NCBI GenBank assembly: GCA_963807675.1
Contig: CAWECP010000002.1
Location: forward strand, 248,001-312,000
Origin: Bog-473 sp963807675
GTDB lineage: Bacteria; Actinomycetota; Acidimicrobiia; Acidimicrobiales; RAAP-2
Length of the DNA: 64,000 bases
Reading direction: 5' to 3'
Numbering within the stretch: position 1 is the stretch's first letter; every line of letters starts with the position of its first letter. The position numbers were made by a program, and so were the translations under genes. The notes under the pieces were generated by a model, which saw only the letters and a program-made list of their open reading frames with translations, did no database searches and was not told the origin of the DNA. This document shows positions 46,115-55,281 of the stretch, in pieces.

Positions 46115-47581
46115 TCAGCCTCTTCTTGGATCGATCCACGTTGGCAGCGCGGGCTGCTCGACCGCAGCTCCCAGCGCCAACATCACCGCCTCGGAGCCCG
46201 GTCGGCCGATGATGCCGAGTCCCACCGGTAAGCCCTCAGCCGCGCCCATCGGTACGGTGGCGATGGGCCATCCCGCTATTGCCGGCGCAGTGGTGGCGGG
46301 CGAGGCTGCCGCCGGGTGTCCACCCAGGATCAAGTCCGACTTCCAGGCGGGTCCATAGGTCGCAGCGACCAACAGGTCGACGCCACCCATCACCGGCTCG
46401 AGGCAGGTCTCGAGCGCCCAGGCCAGGTTGCGGGCCCGAGCCTCTCGGTAGCCGTCCGAGTCGCAACCATCGAGCTCCAACGCCTGCTCGAAAAACTCAT
46501 GGCCGAAATATGTTTGCTCGATCCCGGCCTGGGCGTCCTCGTAGGCGATCACCTCGGCCAGGTTCTGGGGGCCGCCTGGCCCCCGACTACGCATGTAGCG
46601 GTCCAATCCCTCCTTGAGCTCGCACAGGAGAACGGTCAACTCGTCGGCGTGCACCTGATCGTGCGGTGAGGCCGGCGAGACGTCCACTACCTCCGCACCG
46701 GTACCGCGGATCTCCTCGACGACGCGTTCAAACAGCGAATCGGTGGCGGGGTGGCCGGTCTGCCAGTCCCGGGCGACTCCGACCCGTAGCCCGTGGACAC
46801 CGGCGGCCAGCGGTTCGGTCAGCGCCGCCTTGGACCCGACGACCTCGAGCAGGACGGCGACATCGATTGTGCAGCGGCCCATTGGTCCGGGGCTGTCTTG
46901 GCTGTGGCTGACGGGCACGACACCAGCCGTAGGAACGGCGCCGACAGTCGGTTTGATCCCAGCCACCCCATTGAGCGACGCCGGACACGTGATCGATCCG
47001 TCAGTCTCAGTACCAATGGCGAGCGGCGCCAGGCCAGCGGCCAGGGCGGTCCCCGATCCCGACGAAGAACCGCCTGCGTTGCGGTCGAGGGCCCACGGGT
47101 TGCCGGTCAGGCCTCCCACAGCCGACCAACCACCGCTCGAGCGGGGTGAGCGAATGTTGGCCCACTCCGAGAGATTCGTCGTGCCGAGCACCACGGCGCC
47201 GGCGCTTCGAATCCGGGCCACTAAGGGCGCATCCTCCGCTGGTGGCCGTCCGAGCAGGCTTGTCGCGCCCGCACAGGAGGGGAGCCCGGCCACTTCGATG
47301 TTGTCTTTGATGAGGACCGGGATGCCTTCGAGGGCCCCGATTCTTACTCCGGCCCGGCGCCGATCGTCCGAGTCGCGAGCCTCCTCCAAGGCGCGATCGG
47401 ACACGGCCAACACAGAACGTAGGGCCGTCGACGAACCCGGCGCATCGATGGCCTCAATTCGTCGGAGCAGGGTTTCGACGAGCTCGCTCGAAGTGAGCTC
47501 GCCGGCATCGAGCCCAGACCGAAGTTCCCCAACATTTGCATAGGCAAGTTCCGCGGTAGTGGGGGAGGGATCAAGAGCCAT
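46115..47581 (-). CDS. Amidase (amidase signature family)
   Basis: The 488-residue enzyme hydrolyses C-N bonds in amides. Its Ser-Ser-Lys triad is visible: Lys in IPVLIKDNIEVAG, the cis-Ser in the glycine-serine motif AGGSSSGSGTALAAG and the nucleophile Ser in TETDGSITCPASLNG. The length is normal and there is no signal peptide. Substrate not predictable: family members include GatA-like, nitrile and drug amidases, but without gatB/gatC nearby it is not the tRNA amidotransferase. Convergent with msrA. Confidence 0.92.
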   Translation of the reverse strand: MALDPSPTTAELAYANVGELRSGLDAGELTSSELVETLLRRIEAIDAPGSSTALRSVLAVSDRALEEARDSDDRRRAGVRIGALEGIPVLIKDNIEVAGLPSCAGATSLLGRPPAEDAPLVARIRSAGAVVLGTTNLSEWANIRSPRSSGGWSAVGGLTGNPWALDRNAGGSSSGSGTALAAGLAPLAIGTETDGSITCPASLNGVAGIKPTVGAVPTAGVVPVSHSQDSPGPMGRCTIDVAVLLEVVGSKAALTEPLAAGVHGLRVGVARDWQTGHPATDSLFERVVEEIRGTGAEVVDVSPASPHDQVHADELTVLLCELKEGLDRYMRSRGPGGPQNLAEVIAYEDAQAGIEQTYFGHEFFEQALELDGCDSDGYREARARNLAWALETCLEPVMGGVDLLVAATYGPAWKSDLILGGHPAAASPATTAPAIAGWPIATVPMGAAEGLPVGLGIIGRPGSEAVMLALGAAVEQPALPTWIDPRRG

Positions 47582-47685
47582 TGCTGGACAAGCCTATTTG
47601 CGAGTACGACTACTAGCGGAGAGTAAATGCTGATGCCACTGGCCATGAGGAGCAATGAGTCCCGTGGCCTGTACCTGATTTCGCG

Positions 47686-48153
47686 TCAGGCGTCCAGTGA
47701 GTAAACCAGAGTGGTAACCGCTCGGTAATAGTCGGGTCCCAGCGGTTTGTCCTCGGGGTAGAAGATGAACACCACCGGCATGTTGTCCGGGTCCCGTCCG
47801 CGTACGAGTTCGCAGACGCCGTTGGCGATCTGGTGACGGGACGTAAAGAGATTGCGGGCACGCAGTACGGACTCGATTCGATCCAGCTCGCCGAGCGACC
47901 AGACGTTGAAGGTAATCGACCGGATACCCAGAGACTGTGGACCGTGGCGAGTGTGGTGAATCGTCCCCGTTTCACGCAAGATGAGGACGATGGATGAGGG
48001 TGACGCCTCACCGAGCACCGCGACTGCGCCGTCGCGAGCAAGTTCCTCAAATGGGCCAAGCTCCCGATAGAAGGAGATGGATCGATCGAGATCGGCGACG
48101 GCGACCAGTGTGGAACGTATGGTCCATGGCTGTGCCAGGCGGTCAGTTGGCAT
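47686..48153 (-). CDS. Glyoxalase/VOC family protein
   Basis: The 155-residue VOC-fold protein begins TIRSTLVAVADLDRSISFYR, then AVAVLGEASPSSIVLIL and a second half with ITFNVWSLGELDRIESVLRA. It ends with CELVRGRDPDNMPVVFIFYP in place of the usual D-P-D-G strand, so it is a divergent member. Metal ligands are not clear. It is co-directional with the DksA-like gene upstream (74-base gap) and the amidase downstream (104-base gap). Function unknown. Confidence 0.8.
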   Translation of the reverse strand: MPTDRLAQPWTIRSTLVAVADLDRSISFYRELGPFEELARDGAVAVLGEASPSSIVLILRETGTIHHTRHGPQSLGIRSITFNVWSLGELDRIESVLRARNLFTSRHQIANGVCELVRGRDPDNMPVVFIFYPEDKPLGPDYYRAVTTLVYSLDA

Positions 48154-48227
48154 ATTGCTTCCTCGGTGGGTGTGAGAGGGGACTTTTCCAGCGAGAGAAA
48201 TAGGTCTTGAGCCTGCAGGGAGTCGAT

Positions 48228-48563
48228 TCAGGTGTCCTGTCGGGCCTCTTCTACGGTTAGTTCCGCAGTAGGGTCGGCCTCGAGGCGATCGTCAGGAATT
48301 GGTTGTCCGCTGCGAACCGAGTAGCCGTATTGGCCCGCTTCGAGTCGCCGTTCCGCCCGGTCGATCGCTGCCAACCTTTCCTGTAGCTCCGTCTTAACCG
48401 AATCGTCAGTACCTTCTTTGGTGAGCGGTTCGGCCGAGTCGTACATGTCCCCGGGCTGATCTGCGGCGGTTCGGTCATCTGCTCCGACCACCTCCATGTC
48501 CGCAAGCAAGTGCTCGACACGGAGACGCTCGGTGTGTAGCAACTCCTTTGCCTTCGCATATTC
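48228..48563 (-). CDS. DksA/TraR-like protein without zinc cysteines
   Basis: The 111-residue protein has an N-terminal coiled coil (KELLHTERLRVEHLLADMEV), an acidic linker and the DksA-type C-terminal helix plus finger: AAIDRAERRLEAGQYGYSVR and SGQPIPDDRLEADPTAELTV. The usual Cys pairs (CxxC in the finger and near the end) are replaced by Ser and Thr, so no zinc can be held. Full DksA proteins bind RNA polymerase through the secondary channel. ATG 48563 is chosen, 15 bases after a TTG in frame. It may be a regulator of stress response. Confidence 0.8.
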   Translation of the reverse strand, partial: EYAKAKELLHTERLRVEHLLADMEVVGADDRTAADQPGDMYDSAEPLTKEGTDDSVKTELQERLAAIDRAERRLEAGQYGYSVRSGQPIPDDRLEADPTAELTVEEARQDT

Positions 48564-48602
48564 CATGAGTGCTCTCAATCTTGGTTGGATGTGGTGTCTC
48601 GG

Positions 48603-48787
48603 TCAATCGCAGAAGCCGCGAGCAGCGTTTAGGCGAACCGCGAGCCGCTCCAGCTCCTCGGGCAATGTGTCGGGGATGTCTCTGGCCGCCTCATCTTCCT
48701 CTCGGATCGCATCGATGGCGCGCACAACCCACTCATCGTGTCGGTGAGCTTCGAAGTTGCAGCTTTAACGTCAATCTCGTCGCTCAT
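48603..48787 (-). CDS. Small hypothetical protein, probable frameshift
   Basis: From ATG 48787 the frame gives MSDEIDVKAATSKLTDTMSG. The protein-like continuation is in a neighbouring frame: NFEAHRHDEWVVRAIDAIRE, then DIPDTLPEELERLAVRLNAA to the stop at 48603. One indel near 48750 would make a small acidic helical protein of about 60 residues. Unrecognised. It lies 40 bases upstream of the DksA-like gene on the same strand and may share its transcript. Confidence 0.35.
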
Positions 48788-49339
48788 GAGTATCGCCGAC
48801 TTTTCGTCGCCTCGGGTTGAATAATACGCCTTCGTGTCTCGGGCCGAATTGGGCGAACTGACGTGCTCGGGGGAAGGGTTCTGCGGAGTGAGTGCCGTGC
48901 GACCGGCCAGGACCGAGCTTGAGGAACCTGTGGGTCGCAGAATCTCGTGCCTCCCGGTTGGACCCCACAAGTCATCACTCTGTTGGGTCTGTTCCGGGCC
49001 ACCATATGGATTCGGTCCCGGGGATGCGGGAGCTCGCTGTGGCGCTGAACGCCGACCGCATCTTGCGGCTCGAAAGGCTCAACCTGGGACCGAGGAACAT
49101 GGGAACAGCGCTCCTGCCGTCACCCGACGATTCCGATCGACGCAGGCCCCTTCTCCGCTCATTGACGCACCGTCATGCGAAATGCAATATTCGACGTGGT
49201 CGAATGATGGCCCGTATCAATTGCTCCTGGTGTGAGGAAATGCGGCTTTTGTCGGAGAGTTATCCGGGTGCAGCGGTCGCGCGTGACGGCCATTGCCGTT
49301 TCCCCTACCGTTGACAGATACGTAGCCGGAGGTGCAAGC
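48788..49339. other. 552-base stretch without a convincing gene
   Basis: Frames here, such as those from 48834 or 48892 on the plus strand, lack ribosome sites and family resemblance. The stretch separates the divergent minus-strand hypothetical (start 48787) from the UBP zinc-finger gene (start 49340) and must hold both promoters. No repeats or stem-loops of note were seen. Confidence 0.4.
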
Positions 49340-49684
49340 ATGACGAATTCGATCGATCCAGAGGTTCCACCAAGTGGGACCGGTTGCGTGGAGTGTCTCG
49401 AGGCTGGGGGTTGGTGGCTACACCTGAGACGGTGTGCAGAGTGCGGCCACATTGGATGCTGCGACAACTCCCCCAAGCAGCACGCGACCGCGCATGCGAA
49501 CTCCTCAGGTCACCCGGTCATCCGCAGCTTCGAGCCGGGCGAGGATTGGTTTTGGAACTACCAGACAAACGAATACATGGAAGGGCCTCGCCTGGCGCCC
49601 CCGCTGCATCATCCCCTCGACCAACCCGTGCCTGGACCCGCCGGGCGAGTCCCCGCCAATTGGCAAGACCTCTTGGTGGAATAA
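49340..49684 (+). CDS. UBP-type zinc finger protein
   Basis: The 114-residue protein consists of a single ubiquitin-hydrolase-type zinc finger: GCVECLEAGGWWLHLRRCAE, CGHIGCCDNSPKQHATAHAN and SSGHPVIRSFEPGEDWFWNY. The Cys and His set is complete. Stand-alone forms of this domain are common in actinobacteria with unknown partner, although the fold in eukaryotes binds the ubiquitin tail. GGAGG lies 8 bases before ATG 49340, which settles the start. It converges with the sedolisin gene (gap 22 bases). Confidence 0.9.
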   Translation: MTNSIDPEVPPSGTGCVECLEAGGWWLHLRRCAECGHIGCCDNSPKQHATAHANSSGHPVIRSFEPGEDWFWNYQTNEYMEGPRLAPPLHHPLDQPVPGPAGRVPANWQDLLVE

Positions 49685-49706
49685 CGACGAAATGAGTCGC
49701 GACCTG

Positions 49707-52616
49707 TTACCAGCCGGTGGCAGCGATGATGGAGCCGTTGAGCCGGGTCCCGAGCATGGAGCCATCGTCGGGGGCATTCCCAAAGTTGGCAACGGCGCCG
49801 TTGGCCGCCGCTACCCAATATCCCCCACCGTCTGAGGTGGTGAAGATGGCCGTCGCGGGGTCGAGTCCGCCCATCAAGCCGGCCGGGCTTCCGAAGATCC
49901 CGGCATCGCCGAAGTTGGAGATAGCGCCATTGGAGAAGAGGATCCAGTAGCCCTTCCCGTCGGGTGTTCGCACGGCGGAGGTCACCGGCACGGTCTGTGG
50001 TCCGGGCTGACCGTAGTTGGGGGCGTCGCCGAAAGCGTAGACGTGCCCCGTCTGGGTCACGAGCCAGTAGCCGTCGCCACTGGCGTCAGGCATCACCGCG
50101 ACCGCGGCTCCCGAGCAGCCGCCGATTCCCGGACAGCTGCCGGCGAAGTGGGCGTCGCCGAAGGCGAAGACGCCGCCGTCTGAAGCCACCATGAAGTAGC
50201 CGCCGCCATCAGCGGAGGGCACCATGCCCACGATGGGTGCGTTGAGCGAGTTCGGCGATCCAGAGCCGGCCGGGTGCAGTCCGAGTCCGGGAATGGAGCC
50301 ATAGAAGCCCCCGTCACCGAAGGCGAAGATCCCCCCATCGGAGGCGTCAAGCCAGTAGCCACCGCGGTCTTGCGTCGGGACGATGCCGACGACGGGGCGC
50401 TGAAGGTGGAGCGAACCGGTCGAGCCGTAGAACTGTGCCGAGCCGAAGGTGAAGATCCCGCCGTCGGAGCCCACGAGCCAGTACCCATGCTGGGGTTGCG
50501 GAGCTGGGGCTGGTGGTGCGGGTGGGGGAGCCGGTGGCGTGTCATAGGTGAACGAAGCCGTCTGCGACGCGTTGCCTACGACACTGGTCGCAGTCACCCT
50601 GACCGTGCCGCTGCCAGCCGGGACGACGACCGTGGCCGACGTGGCACTGGCGGACACTACGGTCGCTGCGCCCGAGCCGAAGTAGATCGTCGCGTGCTCG
50701 AGCCCGAGACCGCTGACCGTGACGTCGGAGCCCGTGTACCCCGCGCTCACGGAGGAGACCAGTGGACAGGTCAGGCCAGGTGCGATGGGGCTACCGATTC
50801 CCGTTGCGGCGTCGTAGCCCGACGTGGCCGGATATGCGCCGCCATTGGACCCTGTGAGGTCGGTGTTGCCACTGGTGACGTCGTTGAAGGCACTGCCGTA
50901 AGAGCCCTGAGAGTACAAGTTGTAGAGCAGTGGGGTGAAGATTCCGACCCTGCCGCACCCCGATTCGGCGTCGGCAACCAGGCCTCCCATGAAGGGAGAC
51001 GCGGCGCTCGTACCACCCTCGATTGTCCAGCTGCCGCCGGCATAGATCACCATGCCGGTTCCCGCATTGGCCGAAATGTCGGGGACCTCCCTGCATTCGG
51101 TACCACAAGACTGAGCGGTCGGCCACGCCAAGATGTTGGGCTGGTAGGTCGGGCGCGGCTCGTAGCGCGACATTCCACCACCACCTGCGCCGATCCCACC
51201 ATACGAATTCGCACAGTTGACGCTCTCGTCGCTCTGACACCAATTCCAAGCTGTCTCGGGGGCATTCGAGTTCAGGGACGTCCCTCCGACCGCGGTGACC
51301 CAGGGGTCCGATGCCGGGTAGGTGACCTGCGCAGTCCTCGTCCCGTCGGACGCGAAGCAGCCCTCGGACCCGGAGTCACCGCTTGCAGCGAAAATGGATT
51401 GGCCCTGCGCGGAGGCCTCTTCGAAGAGCCCGGTGTAGGCACCTTGCGCGCCGCTGGTCTCGGCGTCGGGCTCGCACATACCCCAGCTCGTCGAGACGAC
51501 CTGAGCGACATCGTCAGTGACGATGGCGTTCCAGACGTCGTAGCCGCCCGACGAGGTGTTCGGGCCCTCGTAGGAGATCACATTGGCGCCGGGCGACTGG
51601 GTCATGGCCTGTTCGACGTCCAGATCGGCCTCGACAGTACCGCTGAATCCACTCGTCGCTCCGCCGTCGACCGTGTCAACGGAGAACGCGTTGGTCAGCC
51701 CGAAGCAGGTCTCGTAAGTGCCGATGTCAGAAGCAGAGGACTGCCCAAGCTCGTAGAGACCAATCGTTGCCCCCGCACCGTTTTGTCCCGCAGAGAGCAA
51801 CGAGCCGATGCCGTAGGCCGCTCCTTCCTGATCGAGGGTGTAGTAATCGCTACCAGCCTCGTCGTTCGCGGCCGAGCACGGGGTCAGCCCGTCGGCATTG
51901 GGGCGAGCGGCGTGAGGGGACTGGCCCGCCGAACCGGGTGTCACCACTGTGTCTTGGTTTGTGAACTGGTACGCGGTGTTCAACCCGAGGATCGAAGAGA
52001 TCTGTCCCGTTGCCAGGTCAGACGGCACGAGTGGTGCTGACGACGCGACATAACCGGTACCACCACCTGCGAGCGCGTAGCGCTCGAAACTGGTCCCGAG
52101 CGTGCTTGTCAGCTCGGATGCATGGGCCGTGACGGTGACCAGATAGCCCGAAACTGTGGGCGAGAGTCCGTCGCCGCTCAGCCACGAGGTCACCGCCGCG
52201 ATGTCGCTCTGAGCGGGTCCGAACATCGAACGGAATTGCCCAGGCGAGAGCCAGTGGTGATACTCCGGCGAGGTGGGAGCGCTCTGGTCTTGGAGCAACG
52301 TCGTGAGCGCCGCCTGGTTCGATGGAGGCAGTACGAAGCTCACGGTGATGTCCTGCGTCGACGGTGTGGCACCGAGCGCGGTCGCGTTCATCGGCGCCGC
52401 GCCGGGAGACAAGATGGCGGGACGCACCAGCGAGGCACCGGCAGCGTCGAGGGGAATGGTGCCGACACCAGCTGCAACCAGAACGGCAGGCAGCAGATGG
52501 AGCCCCACGGTGCGGGACCACAATTTTCTCGACGCACTGCGCCGACCCGCCGGCCGCTTCACGACCCTGAGCGTAACTTGCAGGCCTTGGTCTGGGAGGG
52601 GCCGATGGAGCGCCAC
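49707..52616 (-). CDS. Sedolisin-type (S53) secreted peptidase with six C-terminal Gly-Tyr-Trp repeats
   Basis: The 969-residue secreted serine-carboxyl peptidase has a long basic start, a signal-like helix (VGLHLLPAVLVAAGVGTIPL) and a pro-kumamolisin prodomain (QDITVSFVLPPSNQAALTTL; EYHHWLSPGQFRSMFGP). The catalytic domain has Glu/Asp in GTVEADLDVEQAM and Ser in IEGGTSAASPFMGG. An IPT-like domain near 690-760 precedes six repeats of about 45 residues with GYWLVGSDGGIFTFG or related wording and FGDA. The repeats look like those on many Acidimicrobiia secreted proteins and may bind surface sugar. Active at acid pH in known relatives. Confidence 0.9.
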   Translation of the reverse strand: MALHRPLPDQGLQVTLRVVKRPAGRRSASRKLWSRTVGLHLLPAVLVAAGVGTIPLDAAGASLVRPAILSPGAAPMNATALGATPSTQDITVSFVLPPSNQAALTTLLQDQSAPTSPEYHHWLSPGQFRSMFGPAQSDIAAVTSWLSGDGLSPTVSGYLVTVTAHASELTSTLGTSFERYALAGGGTGYVASSAPLVPSDLATGQISSILGLNTAYQFTNQDTVVTPGSAGQSPHAARPNADGLTPCSAANDEAGSDYYTLDQEGAAYGIGSLLSAGQNGAGATIGLYELGQSSASDIGTYETCFGLTNAFSVDTVDGGATSGFSGTVEADLDVEQAMTQSPGANVISYEGPNTSSGGYDVWNAIVTDDVAQVVSTSWGMCEPDAETSGAQGAYTGLFEEASAQGQSIFAASGDSGSEGCFASDGTRTAQVTYPASDPWVTAVGGTSLNSNAPETAWNWCQSDESVNCANSYGGIGAGGGGMSRYEPRPTYQPNILAWPTAQSCGTECREVPDISANAGTGMVIYAGGSWTIEGGTSAASPFMGGLVADAESGCGRVGIFTPLLYNLYSQGSYGSAFNDVTSGNTDLTGSNGGAYPATSGYDAATGIGSPIAPGLTCPLVSSVSAGYTGSDVTVSGLGLEHATIYFGSGAATVVSASATSATVVVPAGSGTVRVTATSVVGNASQTASFTYDTPPAPPPAPPAPAPQPQHGYWLVGSDGGIFTFGSAQFYGSTGSLHLQRPVVGIVPTQDRGGYWLDASDGGIFAFGDGGFYGSIPGLGLHPAGSGSPNSLNAPIVGMVPSADGGGYFMVASDGGVFAFGDAHFAGSCPGIGGCSGAAVAVMPDASGDGYWLVTQTGHVYAFGDAPNYGQPGPQTVPVTSAVRTPDGKGYWILFSNGAISNFGDAGIFGSPAGLMGGLDPATAIFTTSDGGGYWVAAANGAVANFGNAPDDGSMLGTRLNGSIIAATGW

Positions 52617-52977
52617 GCTCCAGCTCTCCGTCTCGCCAATTCCCGCTGCCCTGTCCTAGGCCCATTTCTCGGTGCTCCACTTGTGGGGCGACGGCTCTAC
52701 CTGGACGGACGAGTGATGGCAGCGGTGTGTCACGAACCGGCGTCGTGCGAAACGGTCCGCCTGGCGTCAGTTCGCTGTTGTACGTGGCACGGGCGATGGG
52801 CGTCGCCACGGTTTCATCGTCCTGGCGCTGATCTGTCTCATGCGGATAAAGAGGGCGTGGCAGCTCGATCCACAGATCGGGACCGCTAGTTCGCACTGAC
52901 CCCCTGCTCAGAGCCGGTCAGGAGGTTCCGAAAAGGTTCGGACGCAACGAGGGATGTGGCCCAGTTAGGGTCGGAGG
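52617..52977. other. 361-base intergenic stretch between divergent genes
   Basis: Lies between the sedolisin start (minus strand, 52616) and the dimethylformamidase-like gene (plus strand, 52978). Frames in it are shadows. It must carry both promoters; no clear -35/-10 pair, palindrome or RNA structure was recognised. Confidence 0.4.
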
Positions 52978-54471
52978 ATGTTGCGCGAAGTGGTTACGGG
53001 GTACTGCTGGCCGCAATCGGTGGGCCCGGGCGAGCAGGTCGGTCTGCACATGTCGTCCGCTGCTGGACGGCCGGTCCGCGTCGAGGTGGCACGAGTCGGG
53101 GCGAGGCGAAAAGTCGTCTTCCGTTCTGATGCAGTTGCGGCCGAGGAGCACGAGGCTCCGAATAAAGCCTCCTCTGAGGGGTGCGGTTGGCCTGTCGCTC
53201 TCACGCTGGATGTCGACCCGACGTGGCGGTCGGGTTACTACGAGGTCGTCATGGAGATCGACGTTGGCGAGAAGGTTCGGCGCGACTACGCCTTCTTCGT
53301 CGTGCGTCCGACATCTCGCGAGCGCATTGTGGTCGCGCTGGCGACCAACACGTGGCACGCCTACAACGACTTTGGTGGTCCAAACCTGTACACGGGTGGC
53401 ACCCACGTCGCCATGCAGCGTCCGATGGCGGCGGGCTACCTCTACAAGCCGCCTGGCAGGGGCCGTCGCGTGACGGGGACCGGCGCACCCGATCCGCAGA
53501 ATGCCGCGCACGTTGGCTACGTCCAGATCAATCATCTATCCGGATACGCCGGGTCGGCGGGGTGGCCCGATTGGGAGCTCCCGTTTCTCGAGTGGACTGA
53601 GCGTGAGGGATTCGAGATTGGTGTGTGCACAAATGCTGATCTCGAAGAACACCCCGAGGTGTTGGACGGCGCAGGCCTGTACTTGTCGGTCGGGCACGAC
53701 GAATACTGGTCACGTGGAATGCGCGACACGGTCGAAGGATTCATCGCGACCGGCGGCAATGCGGCCTTCTTCTCCGGCAATACGTCGTTGTGGCAGGTGC
53801 GCATCGAGGGAGACGATCACGACGTCATGGTCGGGTACAAAAGCTCCTTTAAGAGCGATCCGCTGATGGGAACGGACCGGGAGACGGAAGTGACGACGTT
53901 CTGGTCCGACGTAGTCGTTGGCCGTCCCGAGAACCACATGACCGGCGTCACATTCACCCGTGGGGGCTATCACCGTATAGGTCGCAATGTGACTTCGGGC
54001 CTCGGTGGCTATACCGTTCACCGCGCCGGTCACTGGATCTTCGACGACACTGGGCTCGGCTACGGAGACGTGCTCGGGGTCGGCGCCACCGTCGTCGGCT
54101 ACGAATGCGACGGATGCGTGTTCACCTACCGCGACGGATTGCCGTACCCGACTGGCGAGGACGGTACGCCGTCTACCTTCGAAATCCTGGGCACGTGCCC
54201 GACACAGCACTTCACCCGTGAGACAGCGCCTCGTCCGCCCAAGCCGGAGGAGCCGAGCGAGCTGGAATACATCGCTTCACGTGTGTTCGGAACGCGTGAG
54301 CCCGAGGCGCTGGAACGCATCCGTTACGGCCATGCGGTGCTAGGTGCCTATACGAACGAGGCGGGCGCGACAGTCGTGACGTCGGGGTCGACCGACTGGG
54401 CTCACGGGCTGGCAGCGCGAGACCCGCAGATTGAGCAGATCACCCGAAACGTGCTGACGCAGTTGGGGTAG
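52978..54471 (+). CDS. N,N-dimethylformamidase beta-subunit-like protein
   Basis: The 497-residue protein resembles the large subunit of N,N-dimethylformamidase. An N-terminal beta domain with WRSGYYEVVMEI lies about residues 78-90. The class I amidotransferase-like domain follows, with LATNTWHAYNDFGGPNLYTG, the segment GLYLSVGHDEYWSRGMRDTV and GNAAFFSGNTSLWQVR, which carry the candidate catalytic residues. No small subunit gene is adjacent, so it is probably an orphan with another substrate. ATG at 52978 with GGAGG nearby. It is divergent from the sedolisin gene. Confidence 0.8.
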   Translation: MLREVVTGYCWPQSVGPGEQVGLHMSSAAGRPVRVEVARVGARRKVVFRSDAVAAEEHEAPNKASSEGCGWPVALTLDVDPTWRSGYYEVVMEIDVGEKVRRDYAFFVVRPTSRERIVVALATNTWHAYNDFGGPNLYTGGTHVAMQRPMAAGYLYKPPGRGRRVTGTGAPDPQNAAHVGYVQINHLSGYAGSAGWPDWELPFLEWTEREGFEIGVCTNADLEEHPEVLDGAGLYLSVGHDEYWSRGMRDTVEGFIATGGNAAFFSGNTSLWQVRIEGDDHDVMVGYKSSFKSDPLMGTDRETEVTTFWSDVVVGRPENHMTGVTFTRGGYHRIGRNVTSGLGGYTVHRAGHWIFDDTGLGYGDVLGVGATVVGYECDGCVFTYRDGLPYPTGEDGTPSTFEILGTCPTQHFTRETAPRPPKPEEPSELEYIASRVFGTREPEALERIRYGHAVLGAYTNEAGATVVTSGSTDWAHGLAARDPQIEQITRNVLTQLG

Positions 54472-54660
54472 CGCCCTGGCGGGACTCCCCAAGTTCCCCC
54501 CGAATCAGACGGCACGGAGGAGGTTCGGGCGGAATCGGTCCCAACGCCACCCCACGAAGAGCGTCTTGGGCCAGTGGCGCACCGGGGTCCGGTCCCCCGG
54601 AGGGTTCGGCCCGTGGGCACTCCCGTCGTTCTCCCGGTGGCCAGTCCGAGGATCCAGCGA

Positions 54661-54712
54661 CTATCATAAAAAACGATGTTAGATATCCAACAAAGCTTAT
54701 TGACAGATATAG
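54661..54712. promoter_or_regulatory. AT-rich island with a TTGACA element before the cNMP-binding gene
   Basis: This stretch is unusually AT-rich for the window (for example ATCATAAAAAACGATG) and holds TTGACA at 54700-54705. A fitting -10 is weak (CCCTAT at 54725-54730, spacing 19). Likely the promoter of the gene starting at 54755. Confidence 0.4.
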
Positions 54713-54754
54713 CCGAAGACGGCACCCTATGTGTGGGAAGAGAGAGGAGTGAAG

Positions 54755-55162
54755 ATGAGCTTCGCTGACACGTTGGCGGAATTGCCCCTGTTTTCCGAGG
54801 TCAGTCGGTCGGAGCTGGCCGTTATCCGGCGTCACCTGACTCTGTTGCCCGTCTCGGCCGGCCGCGTCCTCGTGGAGGAAGGTGCCCGAGGTGACCAATT
54901 CATGATCATTGCGCGGGGTGAGGCAACGGTCAGCCAGGGCGGCCGCACCATCGCCACCCTCGAGCGCGGCGACCTGGTGGGGGAGATGGCCCTTCTGGAG
55001 GGCGGACTGGGGCGCCGCAATGCCACGGTGACCACACGTACCGACTCCATGGTCTATGCCGGGACGCCCGCGGAGTTTCGCCGGATTCTCGAAGCCGTGC
55101 CCTCCGTGGCCCGAAAGGTCCGCGACACGGCTGCCACCCGAGAGCTCAGCCGCGCCGCCTGA
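54755..55162 (+). CDS. Cyclic nucleotide-binding domain protein
   Basis: The 135-residue protein is a lone cNMP-binding domain: LPLFSEVSRSELAVIRRHLT, LVEEGARGDQFMIIARGEAT and the phosphate-binding cassette GDLVGEMALLEGGLGRRNAT. In the cassette the Gly-Glu-Met-Ala part is usual and the Arg that contacts the phosphate is present. No DNA-binding domain follows, so it must act through a partner. AGAGGAG lies 6 bases before ATG 54755, which was preferred to GTG 54731. It may sense cAMP in this actinobacterium. Confidence 0.88.
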   Translation: MSFADTLAELPLFSEVSRSELAVIRRHLTLLPVSAGRVLVEEGARGDQFMIIARGEATVSQGGRTIATLERGDLVGEMALLEGGLGRRNATVTTRTDSMVYAGTPAEFRRILEAVPSVARKVRDTAATRELSRAA

Positions 55163-55281
55163 GGCCCCTTCGTCGGTGGTCGCGGTGGCGCCGGCCCAGG
55201 CCGCGATCGGGAACCAGGACAAATTCCGCCTGAGACGTCTTCCTGATCGGGACGAGCCGCGCCCGCTGGACGAATCCGGAT

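Noticed and set aside
48834..49235. 133-residue plus-strand open frame before the zinc-finger gene
   Set aside because: No ribosome site and no recognisable domain; probably intergenic.
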